From Dyella caseinilytica (lineage in GTDB: Bacteria; Pseudomonadota; Gammaproteobacteria; Xanthomonadales; Rhodanobacteraceae), in contig NZ_CP064030.1 of NCBI RefSeq assembly GCF_016865235.1, positions 186,001-250,000 of the forward strand: a DNA stretch of 64,000 nucleotides, read 5' to 3'. The notes under the pieces were generated by a model. The model was not told where the DNA came from and did not search any database. It worked only from the letters and a program-made list of their open reading frames with translations. A program made the translations under genes and the position numbers. Shown here piece by piece: positions 35,678 to 44,439 of this stretch. The number at the start of each line of letters is the position of its first letter. Within the stretch, counting starts at the first letter, position 1.

Positions 35678-36382
35678 TCAGGTCCCGTCAGGCTTGTTGA
35701 TAGCAGATATCAAGGCATCGTTTTCGATGCGGCCATCCCATGTATTGCCGTGAAGCAATTGCTCCAATGGCAGGCGTGAACGCCATCCGGCTATTTCCAG
35801 CTCCGGCTTCGGCAGAAATTCACTGACATAGCCCAGGCACAAGTAAGCCACGGGATAGACGTGCTCCGGCAGCTTCAGCGTCTGCGCCAGCAACACGGGA
35901 TCGACAATGCTCACCCAACCCACGCCAATACCTTCCGCGCGTGCGGCCAGCCACAGGTTCTGCACGGCGAGACAGGTGCTGAACAGATCGGTTTCCAGCA
36001 TCGTATGGCGGCCGAGTACATGCGGCCCTCCGCGTTGACGATCGCAGGTGATGCACAGATTGATCGGGCTGTCGACGATGCCTTCCAGTTTCAACCGCCG
36101 GTATTGCGTCGCGCGATCGCCGGTGTAGTTGCTGGCAGCATCCGCATTGGCCTGTTCGTAGAGCGCCTTCACGGCGCGCTTGATATCCAGGCTGTCGATC
36201 ACGACAAAATCCCACGGCTGCATGAAGCCGACGGATGGCGCATGATGCGCAGCCTGCAACAGCCGCGCCAGGATGTCAGGCGCGATCGGGTCGGGCAGGA
36301 ATTGCGAGCGCACGTCGCGACGTTCGCGGATGGCGCGGTACAGTCCCTCGCGTTGTTCGTCGGTAAAGCTGTGTTCGGTCAT
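35678..36382 (-). CDS. bluB: 5,6-dimethylbenzimidazole synthase
   Basis: Splits FMNH2 with oxygen to make the lower ligand of vitamin B12. 234 residues with the BluB pattern: RRDVRSQFLPDPIAPDILARLLQAAHHAPSVGFMQPWDF, DRQRGGPHVLGRHTMLETDLFSTCLAVQNLWLAARAEGIGVGWVSI and the ending VAYLCLGYVSEFLPKPELE. No other cobalamin gene is in the window and no B12 riboswitch fits the 9-bp gap to rep. It is closely linked to rep on the same strand, so it may be expressed from the rep promoter. Confidence 0.92.
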   Translation of the reverse strand: MTEHSFTDEQREGLYRAIRERRDVRSQFLPDPIAPDILARLLQAAHHAPSVGFMQPWDFVVIDSLDIKRAVKALYEQANADAASNYTGDRATQYRRLKLEGIVDSPINLCITCDRQRGGPHVLGRHTMLETDLFSTCLAVQNLWLAARAEGIGVGWVSIVDPVLLAQTLKLPEHVYPVAYLCLGYVSEFLPKPELEIAGWRSRLPLEQLLHGNTWDGRIENDALISAINKPDGT

Positions 36383-36391
36383 GTTGTGGCC

Positions 36392-38374
36392 TCAGTTGCC
36401 GGCAAGCATCGCGGCAATCTTTGCCATGTGCGACTCGGCCGTTTCACGCACGGCCTCCTTGTCGGCTTCCAGGTCCTTGCCTTCCCAGTGCAGATCGTCC
36501 TGCGGCAGTTCGTGCAGGAACCGGCTGGGCTGGTTGGAATGAATTTCGCCGTAGCGTTTGGTCTTGGATGACCACGACAGCGTCAGCAATTCTTTTGCGC
36601 GCGTGATACCCACGTACATCAGGCGGCGCTCTTCATCCGTGCGGCCTTCATCGATCGCGCCGTCGTGCGGCAGCGTGCCTTCCTCGCAGCCGACGATGAA
36701 TACAAAGCGGAACTCCAGGCCTTTTGCGGCATGGAGCGTCATCATGCGCAGGGCATTGCCAGGCTCATCGCGGTCAGCGTGACTAAGCAGCGCAAGCTGC
36801 GATGCAAGATCGCCCGCATTGTTGCCGCCCTTCTGCATGGCACGGAACCAATCGGCCAATTCGCGAAGATTGCCAAGACGACGATCACGCAGAGCGACGT
36901 CCGACGTGCTGCCGGCGATGTGCGCGGCATACTGGGTGCGTGAGAGCACGCGATCGACCAGATCGGCGGCGCTTTCGTGCAGCGATGCGCTGCGCAGTTC
37001 ATCCAGTAGTTCGGAGAACGAAGCGAGCGCGGCAGCGGGGCGCGGGCTGAGCTGGCGCAGTACGCTGTCGCTGCGCGTGGCTTCCAGCAGAGAATATTGG
37101 CGTGTCTGTGCGATCTGACCCAGCTTTTCCAGCGTGGTAGCGCCGATTTCGCGCTTGGGTACATTCACCACGCGAAGAAATGCAGCGTCATCGCTCGGGT
37201 TGGTGAGCAGGCGCAGATAGCAAAGCACGTCCTTCACTTCGGCGCGATCCAGGAAGGACAGCGCACCGGTCAGGTGATACGGCACGCGCGCCAGCCGAAG
37301 CGCTTTCTCCAGTGGACGTGCCTGGAAGTTGCCGCGATAGAGAATGGCCATGTCATGCCAACGCACCTTGTGCTTTTCCGCCAGGGTGGCCGCCATGCCG
37401 GCGATGCGTTCGGCTTCGTGTTCGTTGTCCTTGCATTCGATGATGCGGATCGGCGCACCTTCTGGATGTTCGCTCCACAGTTTTTTAGTGTGCAGATGGG
37501 GGTTGTTCGCGATCAGCTGGTTGGCGGCACGCAGGATGCGCTTGCCGCAGCGATAGTTCTGTTCCAGCTTGATCACGCGCAGGTTTGGCCAATCCTTGCT
37601 GAGCTGATCGATGTTCTCGGGATTGGCGCCACGCCAAGCGTAGATCGATTGATCATCGTCGCCCACGCAGGTGAAGCTGCCGCGCTCGCCAGCCAGTGCC
37701 CTGACCAGGCGGTACTGCGCGTCGTTGGTATCCTGGTATTCGTCCACCAGCAGATAGCGCAGGCGTTCGCGCCAGGTATTGCGGCATTCCTCGTCGCTTT
37801 CGAGAATGCGCAGCGGCAGGCGGATCAGATCGTCGAAATCGACAGCGTTGAACGCCGCCAGACGTTGCTGATAAAGGTCGTAAATGGTGGCTGCATCCAG
37901 CTCGCGCGGACTGCGCGCGGCGGCGAGCGCTTCTTCTGGCGACAGACCACTGTTCTTGGCGCGGCTGAGTAGATTGCGGATGCCGAACAGCACATCCGGC
38001 TTCGCACCCTTGGGCGCGAGTTCCTTGACGATGTTTTCGCTGTCGTCCGCATCCAGCACGGAAAAACCGCGCCGCAGGCCGGCACGCGCGTGTTCCATTT
38101 GCAGGAATTTCAAACCCAGCGCGTGGAACGTGCACACGGTCAGCGCCTGTGCGTCCTCCGCGCTGACCAGTTTGCTCACACGCTCGCGCATTTCGCGCGC
38201 CGCCTTGTTGGTAAACGTGATGGCGGCGATGCGCGACGCTGCGAGCTTGCGGCGTTGCACCAGGTGCGCGATTTTCTGCGTGATGACCGAGGTTTTGCCG
38301 GAGCCTGCGCCGGCGAGCACCAGCAGCGGGCTTTCGACGTGTTCGACGGCGGCCAGTTGTTGGGGATTGAGCAT
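36392..38374 (-). CDS. rep: ATP-dependent DNA helicase Rep
   Basis: 3'-5' SF1A helicase that helps forks pass obstacles. 660 residues (E. coli Rep 673). Motif I GAGSGKT (22-28), Ia TFTNKAAREM, II LLVDEYQDTNDAQ, III GDDDQSIYAWRGA, IV LEQNYRCGKRIL, then ALSFLDRAEVKDVLCYLRLL, V TLHAAKGLEFRFVFIVGCEEG and VI EERRLMYVGITRAKELLTLSWS. The NQLIANNPHLHTKKLWSE segment marks Rep as distinct from UvrD. The C-terminus is short, without a long tail. Confidence 0.95.
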   Translation of the reverse strand: MLNPQQLAAVEHVESPLLVLAGAGSGKTSVITQKIAHLVQRRKLAASRIAAITFTNKAAREMRERVSKLVSAEDAQALTVCTFHALGLKFLQMEHARAGLRRGFSVLDADDSENIVKELAPKGAKPDVLFGIRNLLSRAKNSGLSPEEALAAARSPRELDAATIYDLYQQRLAAFNAVDFDDLIRLPLRILESDEECRNTWRERLRYLLVDEYQDTNDAQYRLVRALAGERGSFTCVGDDDQSIYAWRGANPENIDQLSKDWPNLRVIKLEQNYRCGKRILRAANQLIANNPHLHTKKLWSEHPEGAPIRIIECKDNEHEAERIAGMAATLAEKHKVRWHDMAILYRGNFQARPLEKALRLARVPYHLTGALSFLDRAEVKDVLCYLRLLTNPSDDAAFLRVVNVPKREIGATTLEKLGQIAQTRQYSLLEATRSDSVLRQLSPRPAAALASFSELLDELRSASLHESAADLVDRVLSRTQYAAHIAGSTSDVALRDRRLGNLRELADWFRAMQKGGNNAGDLASQLALLSHADRDEPGNALRMMTLHAAKGLEFRFVFIVGCEEGTLPHDGAIDEGRTDEERRLMYVGITRAKELLTLSWSSKTKRYGEIHSNQPSRFLHELPQDDLHWEGKDLEADKEAVRETAESHMAKIAAMLAGN

Positions 38375-38591
38375 GCGAGGGGCGAAGCGTGGTGCGCAGG
38401 AGCGCGGTGCACGATGGTAGCAGCGGGGAGGGGCAAATGGATGGGCGGCGGCATGGCACGGTCGTCCCGAAAAGGTTATTCCAGGGATGACAAGGTGTTA
38501 GTGAATCCAGTTGGAAGATCGGGCGGCGCGTTCGGGTCGAACCGCGCCCGATTGGCGTTACCATGTGTAGCCATAGACGCGGTAGGGGACC

Positions 38592-39224
38592 ATGGCCAAG
38601 CTGTATTTCTATTACTCGGCGATGAATGCCGGTAAGACCACCAATCTGCTGCAGAGCGCTTATAACTATTACGAGCGCGGCATGCGCACCTTGATCCTTA
38701 CCCCGGCGCTGGACAATCGCTATGGCGAAGGCATCGTTGCTTCGCGTATCGGCTTGAAGTCTCAGGCGCAGCGCTTCAGCAGCGACGCGGATCTCTATGC
38801 GATGGCGCGGGCAGATATCGCCGCGCACGGCGACCTGCATTGCGTATTTGTCGATGAGGCGCAATTTCTGACCAAGGCGCAGGTCTGGCAGCTGAGCGAT
38901 GTGGTCGATACCTTGAATATCCCGGTGCTGGCCTATGGCTTGCGCACGGATTTTCGCGGCGAATTGTTCGAAGGCAGCCGCTACCTGCTGGCCTGGGCCG
39001 ACAGCCTGGAAGAGATCAAGACCATCTGCCACACCGGCCGCAAGGCCACCATGGTGGTCCGCGTGGACGAGCGCGGTCGCGCGATTACCGAAGGGCCGCA
39101 GGTTGAGATTGGCGGCAACGAACGCTATGTGTCGGTGAGCCGCGCCGAGTTCAAGAAGATTACCCAGGGGCATGGCCGTATCGAGTTGCAACAGCCCAGC
39201 CTGCCGCTGGACGACCAGCGCTGA
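38592..39224 (+). CDS. tdk: Thymidine kinase (type II), zinc ligands largely lost
   Basis: Salvages thymidine to dTMP in the cytoplasm. 210 residues. P-loop SAMNAGKT (9-16), FVDEAQFL with the catalytic Glu, the DFRGELFEGSRYLLAWAD lasso region and IGGNERYVSVSR. In E. coli-type enzymes the zinc is bound by CHCG and CRKH; here the equivalents are ICHTGRK and SRAE, so only one of the four ligands remains. The C-terminus ends with a Gln/Pro-rich tail (QQPSLPLDDQR). The rest of the enzyme is intact, so activity is expected. Confidence 0.93.
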   Translation: MAKLYFYYSAMNAGKTTNLLQSAYNYYERGMRTLILTPALDNRYGEGIVASRIGLKSQAQRFSSDADLYAMARADIAAHGDLHCVFVDEAQFLTKAQVWQLSDVVDTLNIPVLAYGLRTDFRGELFEGSRYLLAWADSLEEIKTICHTGRKATMVVRVDERGRAITEGPQVEIGGNERYVSVSRAEFKKITQGHGRIELQQPSLPLDDQR

Positions 39225-39254
39225 TCAGCGCTGCCAAGAAAAAAGGACGAATCC

Positions 39255-40031
39255 ATGAGCAACCCGCTTTATTTCCCCGCCTGGCAGCGCCCGCATTGGC
39301 AGCCTAGCGATGAGGAAATCATCGTGCAGTTCTACGTGTTCGGTGATTTTCAGCCGATTCGGGTGCCCTCCGAGCCATACGGCAGCGATGGCTTGCCGGA
39401 GGAAGTGGAGTTGACCAGCCACCACCACAGCGCCCTGCGCGAATGGGAAGGCTATCCGCTGAAAGGTTCGCTGGGCGAGTTGTTCAAGGACGATGCGCCT
39501 GAAGCTTTCGAGAAAGCCATCGCTGCGCCGCAGGTGCTGGTGCTGCGCGGGCGTTTCAAGGACAGCGCGGATACCGGCTACCTGCGCGACACGCTAGGCG
39601 TGATCGCCGGACTACTCGACATGGGCGGTGTGGCGGTGCTTGATCCGCAGATTCTCACTTTGTTCAGTGCGGATGAATGGCGCAAGCGTTATCTGATCAA
39701 GGATGGTGCACCGCTGCGTCATCACGTGCTGATTCTGCGTGATGAGGAAGGAGACTCCGATCGCCTGTGGATTCACACGCGCGGCTTGCGCAAGTTCGGC
39801 CGTCCCGATATCAGCCTGCACGATGTGCCTGCGCAGGAGTTGGATCGCGCGGGTGCGCTTTGCCAGCGACTGGTCGAGTTGCAGGCACTCGGTGCGCACT
39901 TCAAACAAGGGCAGGCGCTGGAAGTCGACGGGATTTTGGGAGGGCTAACGGCGGAGTTGGGTGGCGGGTATAGCGATCCGCAGTTCAACAATACGTATGT
40001 GGCGTTCTATTGGCCGTCAGAGCAGGCTTAA
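39255..40031 (+). CDS. Conserved-looking hypothetical protein
   Basis: 258 residues, start 15 nt after AAAAAGGA. I do not recognise a family. The protein is acidic and soluble, with no signal peptide or membrane segment. Notable points: a Trp/aromatic-rich beginning (PLYFPAWQRPHWQPSDEEI), a predicted alpha/beta body (VLVLRGRFKDS, RDTLGVIAGLLDMGGVAVLDPQILTLFSADEW), and LWIHTRGLRKFGRPDISLHDV, which reads like a conserved active-site or fold motif. The coding frame is continuous with good codon usage. It follows tdk by 30 bp and may be co-transcribed with it. Confidence 0.75.
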   Translation: MSNPLYFPAWQRPHWQPSDEEIIVQFYVFGDFQPIRVPSEPYGSDGLPEEVELTSHHHSALREWEGYPLKGSLGELFKDDAPEAFEKAIAAPQVLVLRGRFKDSADTGYLRDTLGVIAGLLDMGGVAVLDPQILTLFSADEWRKRYLIKDGAPLRHHVLILRDEEGDSDRLWIHTRGLRKFGRPDISLHDVPAQELDRAGALCQRLVELQALGAHFKQGQALEVDGILGGLTAELGGGYSDPQFNNTYVAFYWPSEQA

Positions 40032-40042
40032 CCTTCATGGTT

Positions 40043-40068
40043 GTCATTCCCGTTTCCGCGGGAATGAC
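40043..40068. repeat. REP-like palindrome
   Basis: Arms GTCATTCCCG and CGGGAATGAC with a 6-nt loop, between the convergent hypothetical gene and mutM. It differs from the other REP-like elements by TTCCCG in place of TCCCGG. Confidence 0.6.
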
Positions 40069-40092
40069 GGCCGCGGGATTGCGCATCCAGCT

Positions 40093-40920
40093 CTATTTCT
40101 GACAGCGCGGACACCAGAACGTCGAACGCTGTCCGATCACGGTCTGCCGAATCGCGGTGCCGCACACCTTACAGGGCTCGCCTTCACGTCCATACACGAA
40201 CAGCTCACGGAAGAAATAACCCGGCGCACCATCTGGATTGAGAAAGTCGCGCAGGGTGGTGCCGCCGCGTTCGATCGCCCAAGCCAGAATGCGCTTCACT
40301 TCAGCAGCAAGTCGCTGATAACGCGCGCGTGACACCGTGCCTGCGGCACGACGCGGGTCGATGCCAGCGGCAAACAGCGCTTCGCTGGCGTAGATATTCC
40401 CGACGCCCACCACGATGGCGTTGTCCATCAAGAACAGTTTTACCGCTGCCTTGCGTCCGCGTGAACGCCGATAGAGCAGTTCGCCATCGAAGGCATCGGT
40501 AAGCGGTTCCGGGCCGAGTCCTGCGAGCAATTCATGCGTGATTCCAGGCGGCTGCCACAGCAGGCAGCCGAAACGGCGCGGATCGGTAAAACGCAGGATA
40601 CGTGATCGCTCGCCTCGCAGCGGTTCGAGCGCAATGTCGACATGGTCATGCGCGCCAGGCGTGACATCAGGGGGCAACACGCGCAGGACGCCAGTCATGC
40701 CCAGATGCAGCAAGGCGCTCCCGGCGTGAGTATGCAGCAGCAGGTATTTCGCGCGGCGCTCGACCTCGTCGATGCGTTGTCCGGGCAACAGTTCGGTGAT
40801 TTCACGCGGAATCGGCCAGCGCAGGTCATTGCGGCGCAGCGTGACGCTTGCAACCCGACGCCCGATCAGATGTGGCGCAATGCCTCGTCGGGTGGTTTCG
40901 ACCTCAGGCAATTCAGGCAT
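40093..40920 (-). CDS. mutM: Formamidopyrimidine-DNA glycosylase
   Basis: Removes 8-oxoguanine and formamidopyrimidines; bifunctional glycosylase/lyase. 275 residues. N-terminal catalytic Pro2-Glu3 in MPELPEVETTRRGI, then LLLHTHAGSALLHLGMTG, VVGVGNIYASEALFAAGI (H2TH), GGTTLRDFLNPDGAPGYF and the C-terminal zinc finger CKVCG..STFWCPRCQK. Its start is 1 bp from the stop of the DUF4340 gene, so it is the last gene of an operon with the ABC exporter genes upstream. Confidence 0.97.
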   Translation of the reverse strand: MPELPEVETTRRGIAPHLIGRRVASVTLRRNDLRWPIPREITELLPGQRIDEVERRAKYLLLHTHAGSALLHLGMTGVLRVLPPDVTPGAHDHVDIALEPLRGERSRILRFTDPRRFGCLLWQPPGITHELLAGLGPEPLTDAFDGELLYRRSRGRKAAVKLFLMDNAIVVGVGNIYASEALFAAGIDPRRAAGTVSRARYQRLAAEVKRILAWAIERGGTTLRDFLNPDGAPGYFFRELFVYGREGEPCKVCGTAIRQTVIGQRSTFWCPRCQK

Positions 40921-40921
40921 G

Positions 40922-41416
40922 TCATTCGGCCTTGATGTTCTGGCTTTGCGCTGAACGCGGCATATAGCGCAAGGATACGATGCCTACGCGTTCGCCAACG
41001 CGTACATAAGCATTCTGGCCGACGGCCGTCATGCCGCCGAAGTTAATCGTTTGGCCGTCCAAATCCAATTTGGCCTGAGGTGGCGAAAGACCAATTTTGG
41101 TCGCGTCGTAATTGTTTGCCTGCTCCCAGCTTTGCACCGGCGCGGCAGCGATGTGAACCAGTTCGCTCAGTCGCAGGTCGTCGGCTCGGACAGAGGCGGT
41201 TTCGTCAACGTGCCACCAATGGTCGCCGCGCTTCACATAGTGTTCGGCCGGCGCATTGCCCATTTGCAAGTCAACACGGGTGATCGCATCAGGTTTGATC
41301 GGCAGCAAGGTACCGGGCGCGGCAAGCTGATCGCTGTGCAACTGCCACCATGCTGCGGCCACCAGGACGATGACGGCAGCGAGTAGCCAGAGTTGCCGGC
41401 GTGCTGCGCGTTTCAT
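40922..41416 (-). CDS. DUF4340-like membrane-anchored protein
   Basis: 164 residues. A single N-terminal membrane anchor (LWLLAAVIVLVAAAWWQL) with an outside domain that has the DUF4340 pattern: ITRVDLQMGNAPAEHYVKRGDHWW and SWEQANNYDATKIGLSPPQAKLDLDGQTINFG. Such proteins follow GldG-like genes in many bacteria. The start overlaps the stop of the GldG-like gene (ATGA), indicating translational coupling. Function unknown; part of the ABC system at 41413-44269. Confidence 0.78.
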   Translation of the reverse strand: MKRAARRQLWLLAAVIVLVAAAWWQLHSDQLAAPGTLLPIKPDAITRVDLQMGNAPAEHYVKRGDHWWHVDETASVRADDLRLSELVHIAAAPVQSWEQANNYDATKIGLSPPQAKLDLDGQTINFGGMTAVGQNAYVRVGERVGIVSLRYMPRSAQSQNIKAE

Positions 41417-42735
41417 GCGCGCCGCCGGCGCCAGGCGATGATGCCGCCAATCACCAGCAGCAGCACCGGTATGACGAGAATGAAGGTGATGCTCAGAATG
41501 TCGAGTTCCTGTTGAGACACCGTCAGTACGCGATCCGGCGCGCCGCGCGGCGGCATGTTGATCAGCTCGTCGTCACCCAGCAACCAATCAAAAATGCGCT
41601 CGCCGAGCGCACGGTTACCACCATTGCCAAGATAACTGTTGGACAGGAAATCGCCGTTGCCGATCACCACTACGCGCTGCTCGCTCTTGGCCGGGCTGGG
41701 CGACAATCGGCTGAGCGCAAAGCCGAAATCCAAGGGGCCTTTGAGTGCATTGGCCGGCGAGCTGTCGAGCGATTGAGTGGTTGCTTGCGGGCTGGAGCGC
41801 AGGAACGGCGCGATTCGCCATTCGCTTTTGCGCACTTCCGCCAACGGTGCGACTTCGGGGAACAGCGTGGCAAGCGTGAAACCTAGCGTGATCGGGCTGG
41901 GCGGATAATCGCCGAGCGGAATCATGCGCGGATCCTTCAAGCCGAGCGCGGCGGAAGATGCATCGACCAGTTCGCCCGGCAGCACACGAATGCCAAGCGT
42001 ATCGGCAAGCGGTTGCAGGCTGGGGTCCTGATTGCCTGGATCGGCCAGCCACAGCACGTTGCCGCCGCTGTTGACGTAATCGACCAGCGACTTGGTCGCA
42101 CCGGTTGATAACGGCGCTTGCGGGCTGGCTAGCACCACCAGATCAGTCTGATCAGGCACCGCAGCCGTCTGCGAGAAATTCAGCGGCACAGCCCGCATGC
42201 CGCTCTGCTCAAGCTGCGACACGAACGTGCCCAGATCTGCGTTCGCGACGCCATCGGCGCGGCGTTCGCCGTCGCCGGTAACAAAGGCGATGATGCGATC
42301 GTTGCCGCGCACCAAGCGTTCCAGCGCATTGGTGAAGCTGCGCTCGGTGAGCACATCCAGGCGCTGTTCGCGGTTGCGGTAATGCAGGATCAACTCACCG
42401 TCGACAGTGATGCCGAGATTGCGCATCGCGGCGGGATCTTTCTGCGGATCGACAAAGCTCAGGTGCAGATCGGCCTTGGCTTGACGATAGCGTTGCAGGA
42501 ATGCCGCGACCGTCTGGCGCAGATCGCCCTGCGGATTGGCGTAGCTGACAATCTCGACCGGACCATCCAGTTTTGCCAGCACAGCGCTTGTTTCCGGCGA
42601 CATGCTGACGCGGCTGCCGTAAGTCCAGTCGGCAACATGATCGTGACGGGCTGTCAGGTAGCCGATGGCGAGTGCACCAAGCAGCACCAGCAGTGTGAAC
42701 AACCAGCCGTGGAGGCGACGCGTGACGGTACTCAT
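41413..42735 (-). CDS. GldG-family ABC system auxiliary protein
   Basis: 440 residues with two membrane segments: N-terminal LFTLLVLLGALAIGYLT and C-terminal ILSITFILVIPVLLLVIGGIIAW. Between them lies a large outside domain like GldG/ABC_transp_aux: SPETSAVLAKLDGPVEIVSYANPQGDLRQTVAAFLQRY, VDPQKDPAAMRNLGI, LTERSFTNALERLVRGNDRIIAFVTGDGERR, VLWLADPGNQDPSLQPL. The true start is the ATG at 42733-42735, overlapping the permease stop; the longer open frame up to 43425 is a shadow. Works with the ATPase and permease encoded just upstream. Confidence 0.85.
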   Translation of the reverse strand: MSTVTRRLHGWLFTLLVLLGALAIGYLTARHDHVADWTYGSRVSMSPETSAVLAKLDGPVEIVSYANPQGDLRQTVAAFLQRYRQAKADLHLSFVDPQKDPAAMRNLGITVDGELILHYRNREQRLDVLTERSFTNALERLVRGNDRIIAFVTGDGERRADGVANADLGTFVSQLEQSGMRAVPLNFSQTAAVPDQTDLVVLASPQAPLSTGATKSLVDYVNSGGNVLWLADPGNQDPSLQPLADTLGIRVLPGELVDASSAALGLKDPRMIPLGDYPPSPITLGFTLATLFPEVAPLAEVRKSEWRIAPFLRSSPQATTQSLDSSPANALKGPLDFGFALSRLSPSPAKSEQRVVVIGNGDFLSNSYLGNGGNRALGERIFDWLLGDDELINMPPRGAPDRVLTVSQQELDILSITFILVIPVLLLVIGGIIAWRRRRA

Positions 42736-43520
42736 CAGCCGCGCTCCCGGTCGGAAGCGAGTCGTTGCGCGCCGAGCGCCAAGGCCACGGCGATGACAAG
42801 CAGGAACCACACGATATCCGCACTCGATACCAGCCCACGCAACAAGGTTTCCTGATGCGTGCTCATTGCCAGCCAGTTGAGAAAGCCACTGTTGACGCCA
42901 GCCAGCTGCGCACCAAGATTGATGCAGTTCAACGCCAGTCCCACCATCAGTGCCGCGACGGCGGCAACCGAAGGATGCGAGGCGAATGCGGAGCAAGCCA
43001 CGCCGATCGCGCCCAATACCGCCAGCGCCAGAAAAGTGCCTAAGGTGGCGGCGGCAAGCTTGCCCCAGTCCAGCGTGGCACCGTGCGCAAGGCTCACGGG
43101 AATGGCAAGCGCGAGCAGCAACCACAGCGCCAGCCAGATCAGCACGGCAAGGTATTTGCCCAGCAGTATCTGGGTCGACGAGAGTCCGCTGGCGAATAGC
43201 AGCGGCAAAGTGCCAGCGCTGCGTTCGCCGGCTAACGTCGACATGGTGAGTAGCGGCACCAACAGCAGCGCCAGCTCGATCAGCCCGAACGGCAAGGGGC
43301 TGCCGGTGATGAAGCTGCTGTACATGCGCACCGCCACCAGATCGGTGTAGCCGGGGCCATCGGGCAGTGCGGCCAGTCGCACCTGGTTGAGCAGGAAGAT
43401 CTGCAGCAGCAGCGCAAAGCGCCAACCCAGCTCAGCCAGAGCCAGCGCAGCCATGATCCATCCGAGCGGGCGTACGAACAGTCGGCGCAATTCGAGCCGC
43501 GTCACAGCAAAAAGAATCAT
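42735..43520 (-). CDS. ABC-2 type permease (GldF-like)
   Basis: 261 residues with six hydrophobic segments. Starts ILFAVTRLELRRLFVRPLGWIMAALALAELGW; the loop FGLIELALLLVPLLTMSTLAGERSAGTLPLLFASGLSSTQILLGK carries the ABC-2 signature (xxER..GTLxLL..xPLS-like). Its ATG at 43518-43520 overlaps the ATPase stop and its stop overlaps the next start, so the four genes are translationally coupled. Confidence 0.88.
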   Translation of the reverse strand: MILFAVTRLELRRLFVRPLGWIMAALALAELGWRFALLLQIFLLNQVRLAALPDGPGYTDLVAVRMYSSFITGSPLPFGLIELALLLVPLLTMSTLAGERSAGTLPLLFASGLSSTQILLGKYLAVLIWLALWLLLALAIPVSLAHGATLDWGKLAAATLGTFLALAVLGAIGVACSAFASHPSVAAVAALMVGLALNCINLGAQLAGVNSGFLNWLAMSTHQETLLRGLVSSADIVWFLLVIAVALALGAQRLASDRERG

Positions 43521-44269
43521 GCGGCTTGAGCCCTGCCTGCCACGGCAATGTCGAAGAAGGTTTTTTCCAAGGCGTCGTGATGATCCGCATGCAGCGGTGC
43601 GTCGTGGCGCAGCGTGCCTTCGTGCAAGATCGCCACGCGGTCGCATACGGCGGTGACCTCGGCCAACTGGTGCGTTGAAAGAATGACGGCGGTGCCATCG
43701 GCGGCCAGTTCGCGCAGCAGCTTGCGCAGCGCGACCACCTGCACCGGATCGAGGGCATTCGCCGGTTCGTCCAGCACCAGCAGGGCCGGGCGATGCAGCA
43801 GGGCGCAGGCCAGCCCAAGTCGCTGGCGCTGGCCCTGCGACAATACGCCCGCCAGGCGGCGTGACAGGTCCGTCAGTTCCAGCCGTTCGAGGACGGCGTC
43901 GCGAGCCTCGATGAGATGGGCGCCTTGTATGCCGCGCAACCGGCCGTGCGCCTCAAGATGTTCACGCACCGTCAGTTCCGGCCACAGCGGGGCACCTTCC
44001 GGCAGCCAGCCGATGACCCGCCGGGCCAGTTCAGGGTGTTCCGAGAAATCCTCACCCTGCAGATAAATGGCGCCACTATCAGGCCGCAGGGCGCCGGCGA
44101 TCATCGACAGCGTGGTCGACTTGCCAGCGCCGTTCACCCCAAGCAGGCCAAGCACTTGGCCGCCCTGCAGGTCCAGGCTGAGGTCGCGCACGGCCGGGCG
44201 GCCGGCACGGTGCCGGACGACCTGTTCGAGTTGCAGTACGGGAGGTAAAGCGGGTTTCGGCGCGTTCAT
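43517..44269 (-). CDS. ABC transporter ATP-binding protein (GldA-like)
   Basis: 250 residues from the ATG at 44267-44269. Walker A GVNGAGKST (44-52), Q-loop region GWLPEGAPLWPELTVREHL, signature LSQGQRQRLGLACALLHRPALLVLDEPANALDP (signature plus Walker B) and the switch His in ILSTHQLAEV. First gene of the operon ATPase-permease-GldG-DUF4340-mutM. In gliding Bacteroidetes related sets act in gliding; in proteobacteria the cargo is unknown. Confidence 0.92.
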   Translation of the reverse strand: MNAPKPALPPVLQLEQVVRHRAGRPAVRDLSLDLQGGQVLGLLGVNGAGKSTTLSMIAGALRPDSGAIYLQGEDFSEHPELARRVIGWLPEGAPLWPELTVREHLEAHGRLRGIQGAHLIEARDAVLERLELTDLSRRLAGVLSQGQRQRLGLACALLHRPALLVLDEPANALDPVQVVALRKLLRELAADGTAVILSTHQLAEVTAVCDRVAILHEGTLRHDAPLHADHHDALEKTFFDIAVAGRAQAA

Positions 44270-44439
44270 TGCATGATTGTCGGGGCGACCCCATCCGTTA
44301 CACAACCGTAGGCCGTCACGAAGCTGTGATTCGGCTTTAACAGAAGTGAACAGGGCCGCGAGCTAGCATGGCTACCATGCTGGTGGGTACGGCCACCCTC
44401 GACTACACTGCTTTTTCAACGCTTCCGGGTATATCCAAG

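Noticed and set aside
35678..36382. General nitroreductase instead of BluB
   Set aside because: Motifs HAPSVGFMQPWDF and GRHTMLETDLFSTCLAVQNLWLAARAEGIGVGWVS are specific to BluB.
37653..39191. 512-residue open frame on the minus strand spanning rep and tdk
   Set aside because: Out of frame with rep and antisense to tdk, both of which have clear motifs.
41413..43425. GldG-like protein extended to 670 residues
   Set aside because: The extra N-terminus overlaps the permease gene in another frame; the ATG at 42733-42735 overlaps the permease stop as expected.
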